Shown piece by piece: positions 27,369 to 39,947 of a stretch of 64,000 nt of DNA. The translations under genes and the position numbers were made by a program. The stretch is from positions 3,872,895-3,936,894 of the forward strand of contig CAJNOP010000010.1 of NCBI GenBank assembly GCA_905250075.1, read 5' to 3'. Below the pieces are notes generated by a model. It worked only from the letters and a program-made list of their open reading frames with translations, made no database searches and was not told the DNA's origin. Numbering within the stretch: position 1 is the stretch's first letter; every line of letters starts with the position of its first letter. Source of the DNA: Rotaria sp. Silwood1. Lineage: Eukaryota; Rotifera; Eurotatoria; Philodinida; Philodinidae.

Positions 27369-27710
27369 ACATTTTATTCTATGTAATATAAACTTCGACA
27401 TGAATTATGAAAAAATAAACTATTCTGTTAAAATTTTTGTCTTTTTAACTATTCTATATGAGAGTGTTTTAGAAATAGATTCCAAAGAAAAATTAGACCT
27501 ACATATATTGATATCATATAACTAACACAAGAAAAGAGAACTGCAATAGCAAAACTTGAATGAAGTATAAAAAAGAGAAAGATTTTTTTCCTACAATCCT
27601 TAATTTCAAAAAGAAAAACAAAACTAAAAAAGAAACGAAAAAGTAGAATTGATTTAGAATTAATAAAAAATTGATCTCAGTTTCTTTTTTCTAGTTTCTG
27701 ATTTACGATA
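27369..27710. other. Convergent spacer
   Basis: It lies between the 3' ends of the eRF1-like gene and the Ly6-like gene. An AATAAA near 27413 could serve the former. Nothing else was seen. Confidence 0.4.
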
Positions 27711-28283
27711 TTAACGAAGAATAATCATTGGGATTGCAAGAATAGTAATCGATGAAATCACTGTTATGATTCGTCGTTGTTGGTTTAAACTTATTGCATT
27801 ATTACAAAGATTAGTATTGCATGAACAAACATTTGCCTAGAAAAAATATATAGTTTATCAATAAATCATTGAAAAAAAATAAAATGTATTTTATACCGTA
27901 TTCTTTCCGATTGTTTTATAACATGACTTTGATCCAGCTTTTGAACCACATGTTCGTACAATAGATTTTTTTTCATCAACTATAAAAGAATAAATAAAAC
28001 TTGTTTGTTTGTTTGTCTATTTTTTATTTTGATATTCTTTTACTTGTTTGTATGATTGTTCGACAATAAGGTTCAAAATTTACATCACAATTATGTATAT
28101 ATTTATCAGGTAAATTTTTACTGGCACAATCTTCATTATCATTTGAATTACAAATATAACATTCTAAATTTATTACCGATGGAACTAAAGAAAATTTTTT
28201 TATTTCTTTTTATCTTAATTAAATTTCTATAGTATCTTACTCAATACAGTTAGAATAACAAACGTAAATATTGCATACTTCAT
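27711..28283 (-). CDS. Ly6/uPAR-like (quiver/sleepless type) GPI-anchored protein
   Basis: Predicted cell-surface three-finger protein. Exons 28283-28241, 28184-28044, 27979-27897 and 27836-27711 give about 130 aa. It starts with a signal peptide (MKYAIFTFVILTVL). The mature domain opens with the family signature LECYICNS, continues with NCD, YC, TCGS and CYKT cysteines, and closes with the classical CSCNTNLCNNA motif, in which the last Cys-Asn marks the Ly6 fold. A hydrophobic tail (VISSITILAIPMIIL) after the domain is a typical GPI-attachment signal. Short introns and phase continuity support the model. In insects quiver/sleepless proteins modulate ion channels and acetylcholine receptors; the function here is only inferred. 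Confidence 0.85.
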
Positions 28284-28963
28284 GATTTATTTGTATGGTA
28301 AACTAAATGTTTGATAAATTTTACCAGTTATGAAGCGATAAATGTAAACAAGAGTAATGCAGTCAAAAAATATTGGATAAAAGAAAAGGCAGTGAGCCAT
28401 GAAAAAAACAAAAGAAAAAAAAAACCATCGGGTACGATCGGATGTCCATTGTATGCATTTGATCAATATATGAAAAGAAAATAGTGATATACTACCAGGT
28501 AAGACGAAAAAAATACAAAGAGATTTATGTGAATATGATTGATTATAATATGGATGCAGAAATAATCCATCATTCATGTAACAAATAGACTCGTTGTAAA
28601 GTTTTTATTAATTAATAAATTTTTAACTTAAAAACCTAAGGAAAATTATATGTCTATCAGTGACATCTGTATGGGATTTCGATTCTAAAGAACTAATATA
28701 CAAAAAAAGAATACGATAATTTTTAGTATAAAATATTTAATTAAAAAATTGCTTTTTGAATAAATATTTTCCATTTCAACCTTGAGAGGATTTCTTTTTT
28801 CAATAATCCAACAGTATTTAATGAATCATATTTCTATACTACCATTTAGTCAATATCTAAACTTGTTTGTTTATTTATATGTATATGTATATATATATAT
28901 AAATAGAAAAAATAAAATGATGGTCTATATGAGACATATCTATTTTCCATAAAATGTTCATCA
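28284..28963. other. Divergent spacer between Ly6-like and cyclin Y genes
   Basis: The two genes point away from this stretch, so it should contain both promoters. A TA repeat lies near 28880-28905. An open frame at 28287-28577 has no domain. Confidence 0.4.
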
Positions 28964-31462
28964 ATGGGTGCTATCATCAGTTGTTGTCGTAATTGTTGTG
29001 ATAAAACATCAAATAAATACGAGTAATATTAATAAAGAAACGAATTCTAATTTTCTCTTATATCTATATTTCATTTTCATAGTGAAAATTATCAATCATC
29101 AAATGTAAATGATATATCTTCAAAAGCATATGATAATAAAATTCATGTTTCAGAAATCTATGGAAATAGTATGTTTGTAACAAAAAAAAAAATATTTTCT
29201 AAGAATATTTTTTTTGAATATATTTCAGATAATGAAGTTGAACTTGCTCCATCTGATAATCCAACAACATCAACATATTTTCAATCGATTCTACGTAAAT
29301 AAAAATAATTCAATAGAAAAATATTTTTCAATAAATTTTTATTTAAATAGATCCATTGAAAGAATCTACACAACAAACTACTTCATCATCATCTCAATTA
29401 AAAGTAAAACAATATTACTTTTCTTTTTTTTTTTCTATAAACAACAAAAAATGTTTCTCTTTTTTTGTTGTTTAGACGAGTCCAAATAATCTATTACCAG
29501 AATCATCAACTAGCCAAGAACAGAATGCAAATGTATTGATACATCAAAATCGTCATCGACTACCATTACAGTCTACATCATCACTTTCACCTGGTCAACC
29601 ACGATATCAACATGATACAAAACATGTTGCAACAATACATAAATTACAAAAACATTCAAATTCATGTTCAACAATTTATGTTGATGATTCAACTGTTTCA
29701 CAACCAAATTGGAAAGCTATGATAAAATGTGTTAGTATTGCTATACATTCACATATTCTTCATAGAAAATCAAATAAAACAATGGATATATTTGATGAAA
29801 AACTTCATCCATTAACTGTATGTTAGAAAAAATTATTTTATTTATTAAAGTTATATTGATTGTTTTTAGAAAGATCCTATACCAGATGATTATGATACAC
29901 GAATACCAGAACAAAAAACAATTTATCGATTTATGCGTATGCTTTTCACAGCTGCACAATTAACAGCTGAATGTGCTATTGTCACTTTGGTAAATTTTTA
30001 TTTTTTATATGTACAAAATTGTAACTTATATAGATCAAACAATATATGGAAAAAGTGTTAGGCTTTCAAGGAGAAATGAGGATTGCAAGGGTCAAAGATG
30101 CATGCCGCATATTTTTAATATCTTTAAAAATTATCATTAAGACAATTTTGCATGCAAAGAATAATAAGTTTTCTTTTTTTTTACCAAGGATTTTGAGAGT
30201 TGGGTTTAATAAATGTACTAACTAACAACAAAGAACTCTCATTTTATATAGCATTTGATAAAGGACATTACGAAATCACTGATCAATTGTTTTCTCAACA
30301 AGTATTAATGGCTTCCTAGGGAAATTTTCACACATATAACCAGGTTTTTTCTAAAAAAAAATTGGATTCAAGAATTTCGATTTGAAATGTCATCAACAGA
30401 TAGATCGACTTATCCTTAGAATATAGTTAAAATTTCAATGGAAATAAAACATTTTATTTTCATCTGACAATGACTCTCTTTCATGAGTTTTATGTGATTT
30501 CGCTGTTAATATTGGAAATGAAACTATTTATATCTATTTAAGAAAAACTATCTGAGCAAAAATGGCGTCGATTATATAAAGAAATAGATTAGTAGAAAAT
30601 TTTTATAAATCTATATCGAATATTTATACATGTTAAGGTTTATCTCGAACGTGTTTTAAGTTATGGTGAACTTGATTTATGTCCATCGAATTGGAAACGA
30701 CTTGTACTTGGTTCGTTTTATTTTTAATACGAAAAAAAAAACATAATTATATAAAATTTATTATTTATAGGAGCTGTCATGTTAGCATCGAAAGTATGGG
30801 ACGATCAAGCAGTATGGAATGTTGACTTTTGTCAAATTCTAAAAGACATAAACGTTAATGAAATGTAAGTCGAATTAATCAAAAATACTTTTAGCAGAAT
30901 TCCTCTAGGATTAATATATAAAACACGATGTAGTTGTTGTTGATAATCGCAGAAAAATTGTTTATTTTTTTTTTTTATCCTGACTTCACTTAATCCTCAA
31001 GAAATGCATTCAGAATATAAATTCTTATAGGAATGAATTAGAACGTGAATATGTTCAACTTCTACAATTTAATGTTAATGTTGCTTCATCTATTTATGCT
31101 AAATATTATTTTGATTTACGACAACTAGCAAAAGAAAATCAAATGTCATTTCCTGATGAATTACTTACTAAAGAAAAAGCAATTAAACTTGAAGTAAATT
31201 TTATGTTATAAAAAAAAAAAATTAATTCGAAAACATGTTATTTTTATCTTATTAGGCTTTATCAATGGTTAATAATCGTCTGCAACAACCATCATCAAGT
31301 TCAATTGTAAATTCAAATCAATCGAACCCAACACAAAATTCCATAAATTCTCATCAATTATCTTCTTCACAACAACCATCAGTACCATTTCTTGCATTGA
31401 GACGATCAGCAAGTGTTGAATTTGTACAAGCACCACGCAAATCACTTCTTATTATATCTTAG
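28964..31462 (+). CDS. Cyclin Y
   Basis: Membrane-tethered cyclin that binds and activates CDK14/CDK16 in the families where it is studied. Ten exons (28964-29022, 29083-29168, 29229-29294, 29351-29403, 29476-29817, 29870-29989, 30638-30710, 30771-30864, 31031-31193, 31256-31462) close to about 420 aa. The start [12 protein letters not shown] supplies Gly2 for myristoylation and nearby Cys for palmitoylation. A divergent linker leads to the near-invariant [17 protein letters not shown] block and then the cyclin box with [37 protein letters not shown] and [12 protein letters not shown]. The tail carries RRSASVEF, matching the 14-3-3-binding serine region of vertebrate CCNY. A 648-nt intron separates exons 6 and 7; the others are small. 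Confidence 0.95.
29990..30637 (+). other. Long intron of cyclin Y
   Basis: 648-nt intron with consensus ends. No open reading frame, RNA or repeat is recognisable inside it. Confidence 0.5.
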
Positions 31463-33097
31463 CAATTTATATCTAGTTGCTCAATTGTTGGCTTTGGATT
31501 CTAATTCATTTTTATTCCTCTTGATGAATCTCCAATTTAATCCATATTTTTTTTTTCTTCAAAAAAGAAATCATTTCTACTTATATGTTATGATTATTAT
31601 TTTTGTGTCAGATCTTAAAGATCTCTTGATTACTAATATATGTGCGTACACGTAAATGTCTCAGTTCTTTGTTTGTGTTTTTTTTTTCTGCAATAATTTT
31701 TATATACATTGCTATAATGTATATCGCTATAGAAACAGTTCTCGTTTTTTCATTTTCATATCTTCTTCATTGATTCGTACGAGTGATTTCATATATGTAT
31801 ATAGATTTAGTAGCTTATTTGTGGTTCAAAACTTTTTCTCTGGGTGTATTTATGACGAACTTGAGTGTGGTTTTTGTTTTTTTTTCTACGATATAACTTA
31901 TAATTCATATGTTTCATTATTATTATTATTATTCTCTAGTTCTTTTTCTTTTTCCTATGTGTGTGTGCGCATGTGTGAAAGATAACAATAACAAACAAAA
32001 GACAATATTTATCTTTCTATTTCAGAAATTCTTTTTTCTAATGGCAACGAAAGAATCCAATCATCGACAACTTCGATTTATAGGTAAGATGATATTTTAG
32101 TTTTTTTTCTTTCATTGATATAGGATATGTTGTTGTCTTTAATATACTTGAACTTGAAAATGAATATCATAGTTTGGAATAGTATATATGTATATGTGTG
32201 AGCTATTTCATTCGTTAGCGACATGATTTCACAAAAGACAGGAGACTCGTGCATTGCTTTTAAATAATTTTAATGTAACAGATATATGTTGAGCTACGCT
32301 AGATATCTTAAAAAAGCTCTGTTTTCTGTAGACTATAGTTCCAGAAAGTTATTATTGACAAACTAATATTAGCAACGTGACACCAAAACAGGACACTGTA
32401 TGCGCTACCAATTAGAAATCCTGCGCGTTCAAACAGTTTTTTCAAAAACTACATGCGACATTTTGTAGAGGATTCTTATGACTACAAAATCTTTACAGTA
32501 GATTTTCCGTAAAAAAATATTTAGATTTTTCATAAAATTCAAGCTATTCGTAGTTAGCTTTTCTGACATAATATTACAGAATTATTCACTCATTAAGCTT
32601 GAGCTTAAAGAACCAGTGCTTTGAGACAAATTCGTTAGAAAAGAACTTCTTCAAAAAAAAAACAATAACTGTTTTAAGAATCGAAGATGGTCATATTTCG
32701 TCTTTGCTTATATGAAAATTCTTTGTTATAAACTATGATCTAGAAGATTATTTTAATATATAGAATAGAACATAAACAATTAATAGAATTTTTTTGGGCG
32801 CATCAGATGTCGAATAACTCGATCCGATTGGTTGCATCATGTGTGAATTTTCTTCTCAGGCAATTATAAGTACTTATTCATCATTGTAACTCACTTGTAT
32901 GTTTTTGTTTAATGTTGTCATCGTTATCGATGAATTATCCTTAGAAACTGTATTTATTCTTGAAATTAATTTGATAAACGAGAATGTATAAAACATCTCC
33001 TATTATGAATACAACATAAAATATTTATAGATATTCTTGTTCAATAAAAAATAAGAACTAAGTATTTCATAATTTTTGATTTTCAATTGAAGTCAAT
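31463..33097. other. Convergent spacer after cyclin Y
   Basis: It begins with the T-rich 3' flank of cyclin Y. Open frames at 31413-32100 are T-rich and look like chance. No gene, RNA or well-defined repeat is supported. Confidence 0.4.
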
Positions 33098-34357
33098 TTA
33101 GTGAATATATGTTACTGGTGCATTAAGAATTTTCATATAAGGTGGATCTGATGTACTACCATTTTTAGGTACAACATGTAAACATGGTTCATTACATGCA
33201 TATAAATTATGATGTTGTGTTGAATCAATTTTTCTTAATGTATGTGTTTTACTTGTTGTTGGTACATCCGAATAAAATGAATGATCATAAGTTTTACTTT
33301 GATGTTTATCATAATAAGATTTTTGTGATTCATTATATTTATATGTTGTTGTACCACCACGTAATGCTTGATGTACTTCACGATCAGGATCTTTACCTGT
33401 TGATTGTACATACCATTTACGTGCTTCGGTTTCAGATTTTGGTCGATAAACATAATCTTTTTTACTATGATATGTTGTTGCATTCTGCGTATTTTGATGA
33501 CTACGTTCATGGGCTGTTTCTTTCCATGTACGAGTTTCATTAACAGGTGTTTGAGCACGTGCTAATGTTGCTTCACGATAAGCTGGTAAATGTGTATCTC
33601 GCCATGGATAATCATTTTGATTTGATGAACGCCATGGTTCACGTGTTGATGATGCACTACGTGGACGTGAAGTTGAGCGTGGTCTATGATGTATATGATG
33701 TTCAATAATTGGTGATGATTGATAATTATTAGTAGTTTCAGTTGTTTTATCATGTGTTTGTGATGAACTATCACGTAATTCACGTCGAATACGTTCAATT
33801 TTTTCATCAATTGTTTCATTTTTTGATGGATATGTTTGGTCAAATTCATCACGTTCAAATCCATCACGACGAGATTGTCGATATTGATGTTCATGAGTTC
33901 TTGGTGATGGTGATCGTGATTGTATATGTTGGTGTGTTGAATGTTCTGTCCATGGATAACATAATTCACAATAACCAGGACATGTTTTTATTGTACATGG
34001 TTGAACATGATGATGTACGACATGTTGAACAGGCTGTGCAACTATAAAATAAATACGAAAAAAGAAAACAACTTTGTTAGAATGAATACGTGAAGTAGAA
34101 CAAGAAGAAAACAATAGACCTTCAAATATTTGTGTTGGTTGCGATTTTTCAATTTCCTCTTTTGTAACAGATGTTTCAACTGGTTTTGGTACGAAACCGT
34201 ATCGTGGATAAACATATGTTGTATTAAGAATTGGTACGGCTGGAATAATAGGCGCCGATTGTAACATATAATAACGTGATGATGATTGCAATGGAATTTG
34301 TTGCGTTTCTTGAAGTACAACTGGTGTTGCTGTTGTTGTTGCTGGCATATACAACAT
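33098..34357 (-). CDS. Orphan low-complexity protein with a Cys cluster
   Basis: Two exons, 34357-34120 and 34041-33098, give about 393 aa. The 78-nt intron between them is a multiple of three with no stop, so retaining it would yield a 419-residue form; its donor (G|GTCTAT) is weak and its acceptor (TTTTATAG|TT) is good. The sequence begins MLYMPATTT and has a Pro/Tyr-rich first third, a short cluster CTIKTCPGYCELCYPW, then Arg/Ser/His/Thr-rich low complexity (RSRPSPRTHEH-like and HHRPRSTSRPRS). The last third is Tyr/Lys/Ser-rich and includes a short ordered-looking block (SETEARKWYVQSTGKDPDREVHQAL). There is no signal peptide, membrane segment or known domain. It may be structural, cytoskeletal or lineage-specific; I do not recognise it. 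Confidence 0.7.
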   Translation of the reverse strand: MLYMPATTTATPVVLQETQQIPLQSSSRYYMLQSAPIIPAVPILNTTYVYPRYGFVPKPVETSVTKEEIEKSQPTQIFEGLLFSSCSTSRIHSNKVVFFFRIYFIVAQPVQHVVHHHVQPCTIKTCPGYCELCYPWTEHSTHQHIQSRSPSPRTHEHQYRQSRRDGFERDEFDQTYPSKNETIDEKIERIRRELRDSSSQTHDKTTETTNNYQSSPIIEHHIHHRPRSTSRPRSASSTREPWRSSNQNDYPWRDTHLPAYREATLARAQTPVNETRTWKETAHERSHQNTQNATTYHSKKDYVYRPKSETEARKWYVQSTGKDPDREVHQALRGGTTTYKYNESQKSYYDKHQSKTYDHSFYSDVPTTSKTHTLRKIDSTQHHNLYACNEPCLHVVPKNGSTSDPPYMKILNAPVTYIH

Positions 34358-35331
34358 AATGTTTTTTTGTTCTACTTTACCAAATCTAAATTAGTGGTGA
34401 AGACGATTATTGTTCGTTTAGATTTATATGTTGAGACAACCAACAGCACGATGCTTCAATCGTAAATGTGTGATTAACAACGAGTCGTATGTGTGTTTGT
34501 TCTGTTGCTAAGCTCCACACTCGTCACGTACGCATACAAAGTCTTTATGTTTCAGATAAAAAAGAAAAGAAAAGAAAAATTCTCGTTTTTTTTTTTTCAT
34601 TTTCTGATAATAATAACAGAGAAGAAGAAGCAGAACTCGTAGAAAGTTAATAGATGCACAAGAAAATATAAAGAAAAACAAAGTTCTAAAAGAGATCATT
34701 AACAAATGGAACTTTCGATCAATAATAAAAACTAAAAATCTTATAAAAAAAGCTCAATAAAAGTAAATCGCTGATACACATGAATATTACAATATGAATC
34801 ATATGTTAGTCAACACTTCATAGATCACGGTTTAGTAGAAAAAATATTTTGAATATATGGAAAATAATTCCTTCTTGCTATTTCTAAAAAAATGTCATTT
34901 TGCAACAGGTAAATCGATTTTTAGTCGAGATTATATATATTATATAGATCCAAATAAGGTATGAATACTCTGAAAACAGTTAATGTTCTTAACTTATTAT
35001 TGAGGAGCTATTGCAATTTTATGACATTTTTTCAAATGAATGCTGTGATCCATATTTGAAACTTAGCATAGAGACAGAGACTAGGTTTCTGTCTATGTTT
35101 CAGATCTTGTCGTTGTTTTTGTCTTAAGAAACAATTAATTTCAAACTACCGTAAAACTGCAGGTATAAGCTAAGGATACAAAGTCTTTTCAGGATATTCA
35201 TAGTTCATTTGGATCTTATATAATGCACATAGTCTGAACTCCAAAAGGGATTTCGCAGTTCGAAAACTTTCACCATAAAACATAACAACAACATCAAAAC
35301 ATTGTATTATTATCTTTTTTTTCTTTCATAG
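34358..35331. other. Divergent spacer, likely holding the first exon of the TatD-type gene
   Basis: Upstream of both the orphan gene (minus) and the TATDN1-type gene (plus). The first exon of the latter, expected to encode only a few residues ending one base into a codon, should be here, but I could not choose one. ATG at about 34892 followed by CAG|GTAAAT is a candidate with the wrong phase. Confidence 0.35.
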
Positions 35332-37287
35332 ACATTGGTGCTAATCTAACTGGTATGAATAAAATTTTGGTCAATTAAATTATTATTATTAAAAAAAAAC
35401 ACGTTCTTTGCAGATGGAATGTACCAAGGTGTTTATGGTAGTTCGAAAAAACATGATTGTAATTACTAACTAAAGATTTATATATATATGTATATTTATG
35501 TGTAAGATTTTTAGCTGATCTTGATCAAGTAATTAAACGAGCATTTCAATCTGGTCTTGATAAAGTATTTAGTTTATTGATTTTTTCTTATTCATGTTTT
35601 TTTCTTATTGTTTAGATTATTATTACTGCTGGTACTCATCATGAAACAATTCAAGCATTAGAATTATGTTCAAAATATGGTAATATGCGTATTTTTGTTT
35701 TATGTATCTTTTTGTATGAATATATATATATTCTATAGAAAATTTGTATACAACTTGTGGTTATCATCCAACTCGATGTAGCGAATTTAATGAATCTAAT
35801 GAAAATGAAATTCTTAATCAAATAATTGAATTATATCAGAAAAATTCTGAAAAAATTGTTGCTATTGGTGAATTTGGATTAGATTATGAACGAACACAAT
35901 TTTGTAATATTGAACAACAAAAACGGTAAATATTTTTGAAAAAAAATGACATTTTGAAAATAATTGAGATAAAATTTTCAAATATGATAAATATTATTCT
36001 TTATTAGTTATTTTGAATTTCAGTTGAAACATTTAATATCATTAAATAAACCATTATTTCTTCATAATCGAGCTGCATCACAAGATCTCTATAATATTTT
36101 ATATAAATATCGAGATCAAATAACAAAGGGTGGAGTTGTATGTTGAATGATAATAATATAACAATGAAAAAAAAAATTTTTATATCGATTAGATACATTC
36201 ATTTGATGGTACTCTGGATGAAGCACTTCTATTCATTCAATTAGGTTATTTTATTGGATTAAATGGTTGTTCCATGAAAACACAAACTAATTTAGATGTT
36301 ATTAAACAATTACCATTAGATAAAATTCTTGTTGAAACAGGTATATATTAAAGAGAATTGGACGAGTCAAGTTATTTTTATCATTTTTTCGTTTTCTATT
36401 TATTTTTGTAAAGAACATTAATATTTTTTACATGTATTGTCCTAGTCTAGCTAATTTCTTTATCTACACAAAGTTTACTCAAACTTGGGTACTACCTACC
36501 ATGAAATAACCCTGGGCAAATCATTAATGACTTTTCATCTTCTATCATCTATTCAATAGTAATGATTACATTGCACTATACATCTGCTTTTGTAGTTAGT
36601 ATACATGGGCAGATAAAGTAATTGAGTGCAAGAACTCTGCTCCAAGCTGGCCCTCTGTCCAGAACTACAGCTAGAATGAGGTGTAGAGAAAATATCGAGC
36701 TATTAAATCTGCCAAAAGACAGGAATATTCTCCTTCTTTCTAACTTTAATGCACCAAAACAAAAGAGGAGCAGTAACATCAAAACTTCTCTTTGATACAG
36801 TACCATAAAACAGTAGAAAAAACATTCACAAACATTTAAATTAATGTTTTATTGAAGTTAGAATTTCTTCGGAAAACTAATTTTAGTGTTGCATTATCAA
36901 CTTTTGCTTTTTTGAATGAATGACTCAAACTCGTCCAGTTCTTGTTAAATCGTTTGTTATGTAAATGAAATGATTATTGTAGATGCACCATGGTGTGGAA
37001 TCAAACCATCTCATACATCTCATTCACATATTAAAACACAATTTACATCAGAAATGGTTAAAAAAGAAAAATGGACATCAGGAAAAATGATTAAAGATCG
37101 AAATGAACCATGTACAATTATGTAAGTTATTATAAATATTTAAAATTATTTTTTATGTCACGAATGTTTTGTTTTTAGTCAAATATGTGAAGTAATTCAT
37201 TCAATTCGTGATAATCAAGAATCATTTGAGGAATTATGTGAAAAAATTTATTTAAATACAAAACAATTATTTTTTTCTGATCAATAA
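35332..37287 (+). CDS. TATDN1-type TatD DNase, first exon not found
   Basis: Metal-dependent deoxyribonuclease of the TatD family, close to animal TATDN1. Exons 35332-35352, 35414-35458, 35515-35564, 35616-35679, 35739-35925, 36008-36137, 36193-36340, 36983-37121 and 37179-37287 join in phase, starting inside a codon in the typical opening DIGANLTD. Family landmarks in order: CGYHPTRC, the metal-binding Glu in GEFGLDYER, the His of LFLHNR, the His of IHSFDG, and the catalytic Asp of VETDAPWCG, then KDRNEPC near the end. The initiator exon should supply about 5-8 residues before DIG and was not identified. The intron 36341-36982 is unusually long. The stop lies only about 80 bp before the start of the RpS2 gene on the same strand. 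In other animals the protein acts in apoptotic DNA fragmentation or DNA repair. Confidence 0.9.
36341..36982 (+). other. Long intron of the TatD-type gene
   Basis: 642-nt intron. A 76-codon minus-strand frame within it has no recognisable domain and is treated as chance. Confidence 0.45.
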
Positions 37288-37366
37288 AAAATTTGTTTGG
37301 TTTTCTCGATTTATGATTTTAAGCTTTGTTTCTGTTTTCAGATAATTATATAGTAAAAGATCCAAT

Positions 37367-38565
37367 ATGGCAGAACGTGGTGGAACTCGAGGTGGCTTTG
37401 GTACACGAGGGGGTACATATGATAGTTCATTGTAAAAGATTTTTTTATAATTGTCTTTTGAATTTTAGGACGTGGCGGTGAAAGTATTCGATAGTAGAAA
37501 AAAAATTCTTTTTTTCAAAGATTTACTTTTATCTTTACAGGCCGTTCCGGTGGTTTTCGTGGTGAAGGTGGCCAAGGTCGCGGTCGAGGCCGTGGTGAAA
37601 GTAAATAGAAAATTTTTTTAAATTGAATTCTTGTAAGAAAAATTTATTTAGGCCGTGGTCGAGGTCGTGGCCGTCGTGGTCAACGTCCAAAAGAAGATTC
37701 AACTAAAGCATGGGTTCCTGTAACAAAATTAGGTAGATTAGTTAACGATGGCAAAATTCGGTCACTCGAAGAAATTTATCTATTTTCATTACCTATCAAA
37801 GTTTGTTGAGTTGTTTTTGTGTTTTATATATTTTAATCGTTGAATAACTTTTAGGAAGCCGATATTATCGATCGTCTCTTACCTAGTCTTAAAGATGAGG
37901 TACTTAAAATTATGCCCGTACAAAAACAAACTCGAGCCGGTCAACGTACTCGTTTCAAAGCCATTGTTGTTGTTGGTGATGGTAACGGTCATATTGGTCT
38001 TGGTGTTAAATGTTCAAAAGAAGTAGCAACAGCTATTCGCGGTGCCATTGTTCTTGCCAAACTTTCTGTTATTCCTGTACGACGAGGTTATTGGGGTAAC
38101 AAAATTGGTTTACCACATACAGTACCATGCAAAGTATGTTTAAATATCTATGAAATGATTATCAATTCTATTTTATAGTAACTTTAGGTAACAGGCTCAT
38201 GTGGTAGTGTACTCGTACGTTTAATTCCAGCTCCTCGTGGTACAAGTCTTGTATGCGCTCCAGTACCAAAAAAACTTTTACAAATGGCTGGTATTCAAGA
38301 TTGTTGGACAGCTGCTAAAGGATGTACTGCTACACTTGGCAATTTCGGTATGTTTTCTTTTTGTATAAATCACATTAATCTGTTTTTGTTTTGTTTTATA
38401 GCTAAAGCAACATATGAAGCGATGGCCATGACATATTCATATTTAACACCTGATCTATGGAAAGAAACAGTATATACCAAAGCACCATTTCAAGAATATA
38501 GTGATCATCTTGCCAATACACATAAGAAATACACTGTTGGTTTAGGTGACAAAAGTTTTCAATAG
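37367..38565 (+). CDS. RpS2: 40S ribosomal protein S2 (uS5)
   Basis: Small-subunit ribosomal protein uS5. Seven exons (37367-37412, 37468-37482, 37541-37600, 37652-37800, 37855-38133, 38188-38347, 38402-38565) give about 290 aa; human RPS2 has 293. Exon 2 is only 15 nt. The N-terminus is the Arg-Gly-rich tail ([23 protein letters not shown]) that is a target of arginine methylation in other species. The S5 domain follows with [38 protein letters not shown] and [14 protein letters not shown], then the C-terminal S5 region ([24 protein letters not shown]). Introns are about 50-60 nt, typical of this window. Strong codon bias toward abundant codons fits high expression. Confidence 0.97.
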
Positions 38566-39947
38566 ACCAGAAACAACTAAGAAGTTTAATTTAGCTTGTT
38601 TTTTTTTGTTTTCGAATGAGCATTGTCTCATAAAAAAATAAGAACAATATGTGTGCCTCTCTTGCTTACTTATACGCACGAAACACCTGCACGTTGTATT
38701 TGATCCGATAACAAAAAATTAATAAATAAAAAAAAGAATAGCAACACGCATACATAAGCAGTCTATTTGATTATCAAGAAAGAAATGAATGTTTCATTGT
38801 ATTCATTTTTTGTGATTTAGATGAAAATTAGAGTCAATCTACACCCTCTAATAGTTTCTGCATTACAAGAGGCTAATTTTGTAGGTTTTTGGAAGACTAT
38901 TGATACAGTTATGTGTAAAATAAGTAAACATGTCAATTAAAATTGATTGTGAGCCAGAAGATTTCAAATCTTGTGAAATTTAATTAACAAGGATAAAAAT
39001 AGTTCATTTGGCAACACAAAATTTTCTGTAGGTATTTATTGTACAGATTGAATCTCTTGTTTGATAAAAAAATGAACAGTTCAATACTTCAAAAAATAGT
39101 CAACTATTTGTAGAGGTGCTTTGTATAAACTCAAACGTATTGAAAAAATATTTACTAAATATCAAGAAAATGAGTTCGAAATTTCAACAAAAACGCAAAA
39201 ATCTTTCGTCTCAATACACTATTCCTTGGAAACCCTTCAGAACTTCAACATAAATAAGATCTATTAAAGAAACAAAACTGATATATGATAATAGTGTTTT
39301 TGAGAATACGAAAAATCAATATTTGATATTAAAAATAAATTTACAACTAAACCAATTATACTGAAACAACAAATCAGTGCAATAGAAAAACATAGTTGAA
39401 CATTTTGATGATTGACAGTTACTTAGGAAAATAGAATTTGAAGTTGAGAACTATATTGTCTGATGAGAGAATTTCTCTAGATGCGAAATGACTTTTCGCC
39501 TGAAACAATTTTCATGTGCTGAGTCATAGAGAAGTCTAGAGTGGTTTGTTTTGTGGAATTTCGTTCTCGAAATCTCGAACTTTGACTTGGTTTTTTCAAT
39601 AAAAAGTTATAGTTCTTCTGAGTCACGTGGATCCAGGAGATGTGAATCGATGAGTAAAATTTGTCTTTACAAATCAGAGAATTTCGAATATTGAATATTT
39701 CAGGACAAGAGACACTAGAAAAGTTATAACTTGTCCGATGAACTAAGCTCATCAAGAGCTTTGTTCGTTCAAACTTTGAAGTCGAAAGTCGATTTTCCAA
39801 GTGATCTGAAGGAGACTACAACTTTTTGTCGAAAACAATGAGATGATTAAAAATAATTTTTTTTAAAATTTATTAATCAGTTGCTAAGATTCTATTCTTT
39901 GTGACTTATTTTATTCTTATTTTATTTGATACATTCATATAATATTA
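38566..39947. other. Gene-free spacer
   Basis: About 1.4 kb between the RpS2 and D-lactate dehydrogenase genes. A 107-codon minus-strand frame at 39477-39800 has no recognisable domain. It may be an old repeat fragment but has no duplicate noticed in the window. Confidence 0.4.

Noticed and set aside
33184..34320. Several long open frames on the opposite strand and in other frames
   Set aside because: They are shadows created by the biased codons of the orphan minus-strand gene; they are rich in His, Ile and Asn without any motif.
39477..39800. 107-codon minus-strand frame
   Set aside because: No domain and no partner copies noticed; possibly an old repeat but not supportable as a gene.
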